This document shows positions 42,199 to 50,067 of a stretch of 64,000 nucleotides of DNA, piece by piece; within the stretch, counting starts at the first letter, position 1, and every line of letters begins with the position of its first letter. The notes under the pieces were generated by a model. That model searched no databases. It was not told the origin of the DNA and worked only from the letters and a program-made list of their open reading frames with translations. A program made the position numbers and the translations under genes. The stretch spans positions 37,094 through 101,093 of the forward strand of contig NZ_MUYM01000012.1 in the NCBI RefSeq assembly GCF_002150765.1. Reading direction: 5' to 3'. The stretch is from Lentzea kentuckyensis. GTDB taxonomy: Bacteria; Actinomycetota; Actinomycetes; Mycobacteriales; Pseudonocardiaceae.

Positions 42199-43484
42199 GC
42201 TGGTTGCCCGCACGGGTGGTCGCGTTGCGCGCCAAGGTGTTCGAGAAGGTCAACGGGGACAACGCCATCACGTTCCCGAACGCCCAGGTCGGCCCGGACC
42301 GCTTCCAGGAGCTCTACAGCCATCCCGCCGCGAACGGCCGCAGCAGGGGCGCGGGGCTGTCGGACCTGTTCTGGTACTGGCTCTCCCCCGGCCCCGAGGT
42401 GCACCAGGAGCATCTGGAGGCCGGGCCGCGCTACGACGACGTGGCCCGCGCGACCCGTACGTTCCTCGCGGGATCAGCGGAGTCCCTGTCCGCCTTGGCC
42501 GGGGACTGCACCACGCGCGTGCTCGACGAGGTGCTGACCGGCCGGGTCACCCACGTCCGGTTGCGCGACCTGATGATGCCGATCTGGGCCGAGTACTTCT
42601 ACGAGCTGGTGTTCGGCGAACCGTGCCCGCGCGCGGCCCGCGACCTGATCGTCGGGCACGCCACCGACGTCGTGAACTCGTTGAAGTGCACCGGTTTGCG
42701 CCATCCGGCCCGGCGAGCCCGCCTCACGCGTTACCTCGAACAACGGCTCGCGGACGTCCGGCACCCGTTGCCCGAGACGTTGTCGAGGACCGCGCAGGTG
42801 CACTACCTGCAGGGCACCTACTTCAACACCGCCGTCGTGCAGATGTCCGAGGCGATGGCGCACCTGCTGCTCGCGTTGGCTCAGCATCCCGAGGTGGCGG
42901 CCCGAGTCGGGGACGACGACAGGTACTTCGCCCACGTGCTCGACGAGACCTTCCGCCTCTACCCGTTGTTCGGCATCGCGCACCGCATCACCACCGCGGA
43001 CATCTCGCTCGACGAGCACACGACGTTCCCGGCGGGTTCGGTGCTGTGCTTCAACTATCCCGCCTACCACGCGACCGGGTACGCGAACCCGCACGAGTTC
43101 GCCCCGGACCGCTGGGACCGGACAGCGGCACGCGACGAGCACCACATCCCGTTCGGCATCGCCGCCAACCGCCCCTGCCCGGCGTGGCGGCTCTCCCCCA
43201 TCGCGATGCGCGCGGCCACCAGGGTGGTGCTGCGCCGCGTCACGTTGCATTCGTCGGTCACGCACACCCGATCGTTGCCGAGCCGCGGCCCGTGCCTGCT
43301 CGTGCGACACGGCCGGGTGCCGAGCCTGACCCCGATGCGCGCGCGGGACCGCTGGGAGGACGTCTGGCGCAGCGTCGTCCAGCTCGTCCTCGGCACCGCG
43401 ATGGTGCTGCACGCCCGCCGGCTTCGGTTGGCTGGCCGCTACTTCGACACGCACGACCCGCAGGGTTGCCCGGTCCGTCACTGA
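42192..43484 (+). CDS. Cytochrome P450 with non-canonical I-helix
   Basis: A 430-residue P450. ExxR is present as DETFRLYPL, and the haem-thiolate Cys is in HIPFGIAANRPCPAWRLSPIAM (FGxxxxRxC). Aligned to LAQHPE, the I-helix reads GTYFNTAVVQMSEAMAHLLLALAQHPE, so the usual acid-alcohol pair (AGxET/D-T) is replaced by Val-Gln. The lack of this pair is known in P450s with unusual proton delivery or coupling chemistry. The N-terminus is short, with no membrane anchor. GTG 42192 overlaps the preceding gene by seven bases. Sequence alone does not give the reaction. Confidence 0.92.
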   Translation: MLSWLPARVVALRAKVFEKVNGDNAITFPNAQVGPDRFQELYSHPAANGRSRGAGLSDLFWYWLSPGPEVHQEHLEAGPRYDDVARATRTFLAGSAESLSALAGDCTTRVLDEVLTGRVTHVRLRDLMMPIWAEYFYELVFGEPCPRAARDLIVGHATDVVNSLKCTGLRHPARRARLTRYLEQRLADVRHPLPETLSRTAQVHYLQGTYFNTAVVQMSEAMAHLLLALAQHPEVAARVGDDDRYFAHVLDETFRLYPLFGIAHRITTADISLDEHTTFPAGSVLCFNYPAYHATGYANPHEFAPDRWDRTAARDEHHIPFGIAANRPCPAWRLSPIAMRAATRVVLRRVTLHSSVTHTRSLPSRGPCLLVRHGRVPSLTPMRARDRWEDVWRSVVQLVLGTAMVLHARRLRLAGRYFDTHDPQGCPVRH

Positions 43485-43499
43485 CCCCAGGAGATCCCC

Positions 43500-44774
43500 G
43501 TGAACCAGATCCACTTCGCGTTGCAGGTCTTCGCCGCACTCGCGGTCGTGCTCGTCGCGACCACGGTCTGCGGGCGCCTCGCCATGCTGGTCAGGCAGCC
43601 CAGGGTGGTCGGCGAGATGGTCGCCGGTGTCCTGCTGGGCCCGGCCCTGCTCGGCGCGGTGGCGCCCGGTGTGCAGGCCCAGCTCTTCCCCGCCGACGTC
43701 AAGAGCACCCTCTACGTGCTGAGCACCATCGGGTTGACGTTCTACATGTTCCTCGTCGGGTCCTCTTTGGACCACAAGCTGACCACGGGAGCCAACGCCC
43801 GCAAGGCAGGTGTGCTCGCCGTGTCCGGCATCGTGCCCACGTTCCTGCTCGGCGCGGGCACGGCGGTGATCTTCTTCGACACACTCAGCCCGGCGGGGTC
43901 GAGCCTGTGGGTGTTCATGCTGTTCGTCGGCGGCGCCCTGTCGATCACCGCGTTCCCGATGCTCGCGCGGATCCTGCAGGAGCGCGGCATCGCGAACACC
44001 CCGATCGGTGGTCTCACCCTGGTCGCCGCGGCCATCGACGACGCGGTGGCGTGGGCGTTCCTGGCCCTGATCATCGCCGTCGGTACCTCGGGCAACGCTG
44101 GTGGCGCGCTGCGCACGATCATCGGAGCGACGATCTTCGCGGTGCTGATGCTCACGCTCGGCCGCAAGTGGCTCGGCAAGCTCGGTGAGCGCGCCGAACG
44201 CGACGGCAAGCTCAGCCGCGACATGATGGCGATCATCCTGCTCGTCGTGCTGGTGGCCGGCTGGTTCACCGACTTCATCGGCGTGTTCTCGGTGTTCGGC
44301 GGCTTCATCACCGGCCTCGCGATGCCCAAGTCGCCGGTCGTGCGGCACGAGCTCGAAACCAAGCTCACCGACCTCAACTCGATCCTGCTGCTGCCGGTGT
44401 TCTTCGCGTTCAGCGGCCTGAACACGCAGGTGTCCGGGTTCGGCGCGGGCGGCAGGCTCTGGTTCCCGCTCGCCGTGATCATGCTGGCGGCGTTCGCCGG
44501 CAAGTACCTCGGCTGCGGCCTGGTGGTCCGCGCCCAGGGCTACTCCTGGCGCTACGCCTCCGCGGTCGGCGGCCTGATGAACGCGCGCGGCCTGATGATC
44601 CTGATCTTCATCAACATCGGCCTCGCCTACGAAATGGTGACACCGGAGATGTTCGCGATCCTCGTCCTGGTCGCGATCGTCACCACCGCCGCGGCCATGC
44701 CGATCTACCGCGCGTCCCTGCCCGACCACCTGGAGGCCCAGGCGGACGTCAGGACCCCCGCACCAGCGCGGTGA
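43500..44774 (+). CDS. CPA2-type cation:proton antiporter
   Basis: A 424-residue membrane protein with about 12-13 helices (FALQVFAALAVVLVATTVCG, RQPRVVGEMVAGVLLGPALLGAV, STIGLTFYMFLVGSS, and so on). VGEMVAGVLLGP and LVAAAIDDAVAWAFLALIIAV carry the conserved acidic pair of the CPA2/KefB group. Antiporters of this type recur in actinomycete antibiotic clusters, where they may export the product or balance ions. GTG 43500 has CAGGAGA upstream and follows the P450 by 15 bp. It couples to the 63-residue ORF by GTGA. Confidence 0.92.
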   Translation: MNQIHFALQVFAALAVVLVATTVCGRLAMLVRQPRVVGEMVAGVLLGPALLGAVAPGVQAQLFPADVKSTLYVLSTIGLTFYMFLVGSSLDHKLTTGANARKAGVLAVSGIVPTFLLGAGTAVIFFDTLSPAGSSLWVFMLFVGGALSITAFPMLARILQERGIANTPIGGLTLVAAAIDDAVAWAFLALIIAVGTSGNAGGALRTIIGATIFAVLMLTLGRKWLGKLGERAERDGKLSRDMMAIILLVVLVAGWFTDFIGVFSVFGGFITGLAMPKSPVVRHELETKLTDLNSILLLPVFFAFSGLNTQVSGFGAGGRLWFPLAVIMLAAFAGKYLGCGLVVRAQGYSWRYASAVGGLMNARGLMILIFINIGLAYEMVTPEMFAILVLVAIVTTAAAMPIYRASLPDHLEAQADVRTPAPAR

Positions 44775-44962
44775 GCCGCACGTTCCAGCGCCTTCCCCGC
44801 CACAACGATGCCGCCATCCTCGCGGGCGGCGGCTACGTCCGGATCTTCGACGGCTGGCGGCCACCACCGTCGACGGCCCCCACTCCGCTGCTGCGGGCGG
44901 GCCCCACCCGCGAGATGCTCGCCAGGGACCCGGACCGCGCCTGGCTGGATAGGCTCGGCTGA
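44771..44962 (+). CDS. Tiny 63-residue protein of unknown function, coupled on both sides
   Basis: The product starts MSRTFQRLPRHNDAAILAGG and contains GGGYVRIFDGWRPPP, APTPLLRAGPTREML and DRAWLDRLG. GTG 44771 overlaps the antiporter TGA by four bases. Its own TGA shares one base with the ATG of the PaaK-like gene. Such tight two-sided coupling argues that it is translated. No family, lipobox or membrane segment was seen. Basic N-terminal and acidic C-terminal ends give a two-faced peptide. A small accessory or even precursor peptide is possible; no processing enzymes for a RiPP are present. Confidence 0.55.
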   Translation: MSRTFQRLPRHNDAAILAGGGYVRIFDGWRPPPSTAPTPLLRAGPTREMLARDPDRAWLDRLG

Positions 44963-46398
44963 TGGACACCAGCCGGCAGACCCGTGTGCGCGAGGCGTTC
45001 GACGACTTCTTCGCGCCGTCCGAGCCGAAGTCCGGCAGCTGGGTGCTCGACCTGTTCCGGCACACGGCACAGACCGTGCCCGCGTACCGGAAGCTGTTGC
45101 GCGAGAACGACATCGACCCGGCCACGATCGTGACGTTCGACGACTTCCAGCGGCTGCCGCTGCTCGACAAGCCGAGCTACCACGAGCGGTATCCGTTGCC
45201 GGAGCTGTGCCGTGACGGCACGCTGACCAGCTGCGACATGATCGCGGTGTCGTCCGGGTCGAGCGGGCGGCCGACGATCTGGCCGCGCGGCCTCGAAGAC
45301 GAGCTGCACGTGGCGCGGCGGTTCGAGCAGGTGCTGGTGGACGGCTTCCACGCGGACGAGCGCAGGACGCTGGCCGTGGTGTGCTTTCCGCTCGGCACGT
45401 GGGTCGGCGGGTTGTTCACGCAGGCGTGCACCAGGCATCTCGCGGCCAAGGGTTGCCCGATCACGGTCGTGGCGCCGGGCAACAACAAGGCGGAGATCCT
45501 GCGCGTGCTGCCCGAACTGGCGTCGCACTTCGACCAGGTCGTGCTGCTCGGCTATCCGCCGTTCGTCAAGGACGTCATCGACACGCCTGGCGTCGACTGG
45601 CCCGCGTACCGCATCAAACTGGTGCTGGCCGGTGAGGTGTTCAGCGAGCAGTGGCGTGATCTGGTGTCGCAACGGGCCGGGGTCGCCGATCCCATCACCG
45701 ACATCGCTTCCCTCTACGGCACCGCGGATTCCGGGGTGCTGGGCAACGAGACCGCGCTGTCGGTGAGCATTCGCCGGTTCTTCGCGATCCGGCCCGATCT
45801 GGCGCGGGAGGTGTTCGGCGACGCACGGCTGCCGACGCTGGTGCAGTACGACCCGGCGAGCCGGTTCTTCGAGGTGCACGACGGCACGCTGGTGTTCACC
45901 GCGGACGGCGGAATTCCATTGATCCGTTATCGAATCGCCGACGAGGGCGGGATTCTCGGCTACGACGAACTTCTGGCGTTCTGCGCGGAACACGGCTTCA
46001 CGCCACCGCCCGGACCGGAGCTGCCGTTCGTCTTCCTCTTCGGACGGTCGCTGTTCACCGTGTCGTTCTTCGGCGCGAACGTCTATCCGGAGAACGTCAC
46101 CGTCGGCCTGGAACAGCCGGGCGTCAGCGACACCGTGACCGGCAAGTTCGTGATCGAGTCTGTCGAGGACGCCGACCGGGACCGCACGCTGCGGATCACC
46201 GTCGAGACCGCACCCGGCCGGACCGCGGACGCGCCGCGGATCGCGCGGGAGATCAGGGATCAACTGCTGCGGCTCAACAGCGAGTTCGCCCACTACGTGC
46301 CGGCGGAACGGCAGCTGCCCGAGGTCGTGCTGCGACCCCAGGGCGATCCGGAGTACTTCCCGATCGGCGTGAAACACAGGTACACACGACGGTCGTGA
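44962..46398 (+). CDS. Phenylacetate-CoA ligase (PaaK)-like adenylate-forming enzyme
   Basis: A 478-residue ANL-superfamily enzyme of the PaaK/CapK branch. FRHTAQTVPAYRKLLRENDID and FQRLPLLDKPSYHERYP are the PaaK-type N-terminus; IAVSSGSSGRPTIWPRG is the P-loop; ASLYGTADSGVLGNETALSV is the A5 region; and IPLIRYRIADEGGIL and PVGVKHR-like FPIGVKHRYTRRS form the C-terminus. It activates a carboxylate, most likely aromatic or arylacetic. As in many biosynthetic PaaK-like enzymes it might form an amide or load a partner instead of CoA. It is the last gene of the cluster; 94 bp follow before the inhibitor genes. Confidence 0.88.
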   Translation: MDTSRQTRVREAFDDFFAPSEPKSGSWVLDLFRHTAQTVPAYRKLLRENDIDPATIVTFDDFQRLPLLDKPSYHERYPLPELCRDGTLTSCDMIAVSSGSSGRPTIWPRGLEDELHVARRFEQVLVDGFHADERRTLAVVCFPLGTWVGGLFTQACTRHLAAKGCPITVVAPGNNKAEILRVLPELASHFDQVVLLGYPPFVKDVIDTPGVDWPAYRIKLVLAGEVFSEQWRDLVSQRAGVADPITDIASLYGTADSGVLGNETALSVSIRRFFAIRPDLAREVFGDARLPTLVQYDPASRFFEVHDGTLVFTADGGIPLIRYRIADEGGILGYDELLAFCAEHGFTPPPGPELPFVFLFGRSLFTVSFFGANVYPENVTVGLEQPGVSDTVTGKFVIESVEDADRDRTLRITVETAPGRTADAPRIAREIRDQLLRLNSEFAHYVPAERQLPEVVLRPQGDPEYFPIGVKHRYTRRS

Positions 46399-46451
46399 AA
46401 TGAGCTTTTGCACCACAGAGCAATAGCTTTTGTGGACGTCCTCCTTCTGCC

Positions 46452-46470
46452 TAAGGTGAGCCCGGCTTAA
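46452..46470. promoter_or_regulatory. Weak IdeR/DmdR-like iron-box match
   Basis: The 19 bases TAAGGTGAGCCCGGCTTAA, read on the minus strand, match 14 of 19 positions of the IdeR/DmdR consensus TTAGGTTAGGCTCACCTAA. It lies 23 bp before the TTG of the first inhibitor gene. Confidence 0.25.
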
Positions 46471-46492
46471 TTCATGGGAGAGGGAGGAATCC

Positions 46493-46954
46493 TTGAGTTT
46501 CGTTCGGCGTATTTTCCTGGCATTGGTTCCCGCCGCGTTGCTCATCGTCGCCGGAATCATGGCTCCGAGCGCACAGGCGGAGGCTCCGGCCGTGCAGGCC
46601 GCGGCCGTGGGCGCGGCCTTCGACGCTCAGACGGGGCAGGCGCTCGCCCAGTGGGAGTGCAGCATCGGCCACGTCTGCTTCTGGAACGACTTCCAGGGCA
46701 AGGGCAAGCGCTGCATGTGGGAGAACCAGGACGACGACTGGAACAGCGCCCCCGTGGTGTGCTCGTGGGCTTCGAGCAACGAGGTCAAGTCCGTCTACAA
46801 CCGGGGTACATCCTCGCAGTTCAAGGGCGTCGTCTTCTACCGCAACACCGGTTTCCACGACCGGATCGGTTGCACCAAACAGGGTCAGAAGGGTGACCTG
46901 ACCGGCACCTACAAGGTGAAGTCGCACCAGTGGACGACGGGCCGCTGCGGCTGA
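46493..46954 (+). CDS. Secreted I36-type (SMPI-like) peptidase inhibitor 1
   Basis: A 153-residue protein with a signal peptide (MSFVRRIFLALVPAALLIVAGIMAPSAQA, cleaved after AQA). The mature part has a beta/gamma-crystallin-like fold signature, WECSIGHVCFWNDFQGKGKRCMW, and SVYNRGTSSQFKGVVFYRNTGFHDRIGCTKQGQKGDL, the pattern of peptidase inhibitor family I36 (Streptomyces metalloprotease inhibitor). The target protease is unknown. TTG 46493 is the start, with GGGAGGAAT five bases upstream. A twin gene follows, and each has its own terminator. Confidence 0.9.
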   Translation: MSFVRRIFLALVPAALLIVAGIMAPSAQAEAPAVQAAAVGAAFDAQTGQALAQWECSIGHVCFWNDFQGKGKRCMWENQDDDWNSAPVVCSWASSNEVKSVYNRGTSSQFKGVVFYRNTGFHDRIGCTKQGQKGDLTGTYKVKSHQWTTGRCG

Positions 46955-46971
46955 TCCCGCGGCAACTGCGG

Positions 46972-47010
46972 AACCGGGCGTGCGGCAACTGACCGCACGC
47001 CCGGTTTTCC
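46972..47010 (+). terminator. Terminator between the two inhibitor genes
   Basis: A perfect 14-bp stem, AACCGGGCGTGCGG (46972-46985) paired with CCGCACGCCCGGTT (46993-47006), has a seven-base loop and is followed by TTCCTTTTC. It lies 17 bp after the first inhibitor's stop. Confidence 0.85.
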
Positions 47011-47036
47011 TTTTCGAACGAGCGAGGAGGAAATCC

Positions 47037-47507
47037 TTGACTTTTGTTCGGCGAATTTCTCCGACGTTGACGTCGCTCGCGCTGCTCGGGCTCGTCGGGG
47101 TTGCGGCCCCGAGCGCGCAGGCACAGGGGCAACAGGGGCAGCAGGCACAGGGGCAGGCCGCCGTCGGTGCCGCGTACGACACCGAGACCGGCCAGGCGCT
47201 CGCCGCCTGGGACTGCAACACCGGCAACGTCTGCTTCTGGAGCGGTTTCGGCGGCACCGGCGGGCGCTGCACGTGGGACGTGGCCGACGCCGACTGGGCG
47301 TCCGGCGCCATCAAGTGCTCGCCGGCGACAGCCAAGGAGGTCAGGTCCCTCTACAACCGCGGCACCGCCTCGCCCAGGGGCGTCGTCTTCTACCGCGACA
47401 CCGGGTTCAACGACCGGATCGGTTGCGCCGAACAAGAGCGGAAGGTCGACCTGCCCGGCACCCACCAGGTGCGCTCGCACCAGTGGACCAGCGGCCCCTG
47501 CGGTTGA
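47037..47507 (+). CDS. Secreted I36-type (SMPI-like) peptidase inhibitor 2
   Basis: A 156-residue tandem paralogue of the preceding inhibitor. The signal peptide is FVRRISPTLTSLALLGLVGVAAPSAQA, then a Gln/Gly-rich linker (QGQQGQQAQGQ) absent from its twin. The fold motif is WDCNTGNVCFWSGFGGTGGRCTW, with VRSLYNRGTASPRGVVFYRDTGFNDRIGCAEQERKVDLPGT. TTG 47037 is the start; the leader GAGGAGGAAATCCTTGA closely resembles that of the twin, so the duplication included the translation signal. Confidence 0.9.
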   Translation: MTFVRRISPTLTSLALLGLVGVAAPSAQAQGQQGQQAQGQAAVGAAYDTETGQALAAWDCNTGNVCFWSGFGGTGGRCTWDVADADWASGAIKCSPATAKEVRSLYNRGTASPRGVVFYRDTGFNDRIGCAEQERKVDLPGTHQVRSHQWTSGPCG

Positions 47508-47522
47508 TCGGCCAGTAATGCG

Positions 47523-47560
47523 AAACCGGACGTGCGGCAATTGGCGGCACGCCCGGTTTT
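47523..47560 (+). terminator. Terminator after inhibitor 2
   Basis: A 13-bp stem with one mismatch, AAACCGGACGTGC (47523-47535) and GCACGCCCGGTTT (47548-47560), ends in TTTT. It resembles the terminator of the first inhibitor and probably came with the duplication. Confidence 0.75.
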
Positions 47561-47631
47561 CGTTGCGGAATTCGGCGGAGTGACACGCCGGGTAACGTGT
47601 TCCACGGTGACCTGGGCCTGGGGAGGTTGCT

Positions 47632-48609
47632 GTGTTGCGCATCCATTTTTCCACTGGTGATCTGGAGCGTACGCAGATAGCAGAAAGGGTCGATCCGCTC
47701 TGGGAGATGGTGTTCAGCCGGAACCGGCTGACCGAAAGCGACAGCGGGATGCTGTTGCAACCGTGGCTGCACGACATCCGGCGCAACGGCAACGTGCAGG
47801 TGATCCGTTCCGGCGTGCGGCTGTTGTCCGTGCTCGCGCCGTTGGGTCCGTACTTTCCGGACTTCCTCACACCGCCGGAGGGTGCGGACGGTCTACCGGC
47901 CGCTCTCGCCGCGATCCGGTCGACACCGCGCGCCCGGCTGCGGGACGAGTTCCAGTTGCTCGCCGACGTCACCCCGACTCCCACGTGGACACGTCCGCTG
48001 GCGGAGGGGTGCGACGGCGCGCTGGCCGAGCTCACCGAGGCGCTCAAGCGGTATCACGGCGCGGTGATCGAGCCGTACCGCGACCTGATCGACGAGGCGG
48101 TCGCGACGGACCGGTTGAATCGGGCGGCGTCGGGGACAGAAGGACTGCTGCGGGGCATGTGGCCGTTGATGAACTGGCGGCCGCCCGTTCTGGAGGTTCA
48201 GTACGCCTACGACCGGGACCTGTACCTGAACGGGCGCGGGTTGCGGCTGGTGCCGTCGTACTTCTGCCGGCGAACACCCGTCGCGCTCGCTGATCCGGGG
48301 CTGCCGCCGACCGTCGTCTATCCGGTGCACCACGACTGGACCTGGCAGCGGCAGCTCGCAAGTGGACGGCGCGAGCTCGGAGCACTCGCGGCGCTGCTGG
48401 GGAACACCCGGTCCGCGGTGCTGGCCGCGGTCGGTGCCGGCGCCACGACCACCGAGCTGGCGGAACGGCTGGGCGCCTCGGCGTCCGCGGTCAGCCGGCA
48501 CACGACCGTGCTGAGGGAGGCAGGGCTGCTGACGACGGAGAGACAGGGGATTTCGGTGCTGCACCAACGAACGCTGCTCGGATCAGCTTTGCTGGGCAGC
48601 AACAACTGA
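47632..48609 (+). CDS. ArsR-like winged-helix regulator with long N-terminal domain
   Basis: A 325-residue protein. The N-terminal 240 residues (HFSTGDLERTQIAERVDPLWEMVFSRNRL ...) resemble the actinobacterial DUF5937-like domain that precedes an HTH. The C-terminal 70 residues hold a winged helix, AVLAAVGAGATTTELAERLGASASAVSRHTTVLREAGLLTTERQGISVLHQRT. It is most like ArsR-type regulators fused to a large ligand domain, without visible metal Cys residues. It is transcribed away from nothing obvious, so its target is unclear. Its 3' end overlaps lnt by 27 bp. Confidence 0.88.
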   Translation: MLRIHFSTGDLERTQIAERVDPLWEMVFSRNRLTESDSGMLLQPWLHDIRRNGNVQVIRSGVRLLSVLAPLGPYFPDFLTPPEGADGLPAALAAIRSTPRARLRDEFQLLADVTPTPTWTRPLAEGCDGALAELTEALKRYHGAVIEPYRDLIDEAVATDRLNRAASGTEGLLRGMWPLMNWRPPVLEVQYAYDRDLYLNGRGLRLVPSYFCRRTPVALADPGLPPTVVYPVHHDWTWQRQLASGRRELGALAALLGNTRSAVLAAVGAGATTTELAERLGASASAVSRHTTVLREAGLLTTERQGISVLHQRTLLGSALLGSNN

Positions 48610-50067
48610 GGCACGGCGGCGCATCCACAGCCCGGCCAGGCACGCGGCGAAAGCCGCTCCCGTGAGCAGGACGTGGATCGCGCCGCCGAACCTCGTCGCG
48701 AACGTCAGGTCCGTCCGCAGCGGCACGGAGTCCACCAGCAGGTCGTCGGTGAACATCCCGGTCGATCGCACCACGCTGCCGTCCGGGCGGACCACCGCGC
48801 TCACGCCGCTGATCGCCGCGACCACGACCGCACGGCCGTGTTCGATGGCGCGCAGGCGGGCCATCCCGAGCTGTTGGTAGGTCATCTCGCCACGGCCGTA
48901 CCAGGCGTTGTTGGTCGGCACGACGAGCACTTGTGCACCCAGCGCCGTGCTCTCACGCAGGACGTAGTCGTACGCGACCTCATAACAAATGCCGAGACCC
49001 ACGCGTGTGCCCGCGATGTTCAGCACGCCGGGTTCGGTGCCGGCGTCGAGATCGGGCTGGTCGGCGAACGGCGTCACGAGCCGGGCCAGCGGGCGCAGCG
49101 GGATGTGCTCGGCGAACGGCACGAGCTCCTGCTTCGCGTACGACTCCCCCGCGCCGCGTCCGGGTTCCCAGGCGATGACCGAGTTCTGGCCGTTGCGCAG
49201 CGCGCTGACCAGCACAGGCACGCCGAGGTCGTCGACGGCGCGGTCGAGCACCGGGTCGCGGTCGCCGGTCCTGGTCGCGCTCTCCGGCCACACCACGAGG
49301 TCCGGCTTCGGGATCGACCCGCCCTGCACCAGCTTCGTCAGTTCCTCGGTCTTGCGCAGGTGGTTGGCGCGCAACGTCTTGGACTCGGTCAACAGGCCGA
49401 GGCCGATGTCCGGCGCGTTGCCCTGCACGACCGCCACGGTCCGTGTGCCGTTCTGCGCGTCAACGGCGACAAGCGGGCCAACGGCGAGAGCGGCGGCGAA
49501 CGGCACCAGTGCCCAGCCTCGACGCCACTCGCGCACGCGGGGCAGCCACGCCGCGAGTCCGAACCCGGTCACCACCACCGCGAACGTCACGAGCGGTGCG
49601 CCGCCGATCACCGCGAGGTGCGCGAACGGGCCGTCGACCTGACCGAACGCCACACGGCCCCACGGGAAGCCGTTGAACGGGATCAGCCCGCGCGCGGTCT
49701 CCTGCAACACGAACAGCAACGCCGCCCACACCGGCGGTACCGGCAGCCGCGAGACCAACGGGAAGAGCGCGCACACCCCGCAGATGAACAGCGCCATCAA
49801 CGCCGAGAGCACGAGCCACGGCGCGGGACCGAACTCGTTGCCCAGGAAGTGCTGGATCCACCACAGGTGCGGCAGGAAGAACGCGAGCCCGAACACGAAC
49901 CCGAGGCCGGCCGAGCGACGCGCGCCCGCGCCGTTCAGCGTCAGCCACAGCACGACGAACGCGGGCACCGCGAGCCACCAGAACGTGCGCGGCGGGAAGC
50001 TCAGGGCGAGCGCGGCGCCGGCCAGCGCGGCCGCGCCGTAGCGGGCGAGATCAGTTCTGGACGGCAA
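48583..50067 (-). CDS. lnt: Apolipoprotein N-acyltransferase
   Basis: A 494-residue enzyme with six to seven N-terminal membrane helices, then a nitrilase-like domain (about 210-460). The catalytic triad is Glu in LVVWPESATR, Lys in ESYAKQELVPFAEHIPLRP and Cys in GLGICYEVAYDYV. It adds a third acyl chain to the N-terminal Cys of lipoproteins at the outer face of the membrane. In mycobacteria the enzyme is fused or linked to Ppm synthase; here it overlaps mptB, which also uses polyprenol-phosphate-mannose. TTG 50067 is inferred; no better start exists that avoids a longer overlap. Confidence 0.9.
   Translation of the reverse strand: MPSRTDLARYGAAALAGAALALSFPPRTFWWLAVPAFVVLWLTLNGAGARRSAGLGFVFGLAFFLPHLWWIQHFLGNEFGPAPWLVLSALMALFICGVCALFPLVSRLPVPPVWAALLFVLQETARGLIPFNGFPWGRVAFGQVDGPFAHLAVIGGAPLVTFAVVVTGFGLAAWLPRVREWRRGWALVPFAAALAVGPLVAVDAQNGTRTVAVVQGNAPDIGLGLLTESKTLRANHLRKTEELTKLVQGGSIPKPDLVVWPESATRTGDRDPVLDRAVDDLGVPVLVSALRNGQNSVIAWEPGRGAGESYAKQELVPFAEHIPLRPLARLVTPFADQPDLDAGTEPGVLNIAGTRVGLGICYEVAYDYVLRESTALGAQVLVVPTNNAWYGRGEMTYQQLGMARLRAIEHGRAVVVAAISGVSAVVRPDGSVVRSTGMFTDDLLVDSVPLRTDLTFATRFGGAIHVLLTGAAFAACLAGLWMRRRASVVAAQQS

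Larger units (their letters stand above)
35193..46398. other. Candidate biosynthetic gene cluster (aromatic lyase, FOXRED-like flavoproteins, P450, two ligases)
   Basis: Nine genes form one divergent unit around a perfect palindrome at 36710-36731. The lyase gene runs left; eight genes run right with overlaps or gaps under 20 bp. The set (MIO ammonia-lyase, two FOXRED-like FAD enzymes, an AMP-ligase, an FMN alpha-hydroxyacid oxidase, a P450, an antiporter, a 63-residue ORF and a PaaK-like ligase) reads as a specialised pathway. It acts on an aromatic amino acid or acid and has an exporter. No PKS, NRPS or carrier protein was seen. The order of reactions is not determined. Confidence 0.7.

Noticed and set aside
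42474-45170. An 898-codon minus-strand frame across the P450, antiporter and 63-residue ORF
   Set aside because: Low-complexity Arg/Glu/His translation; the plus-strand genes show clear domains and coupling.
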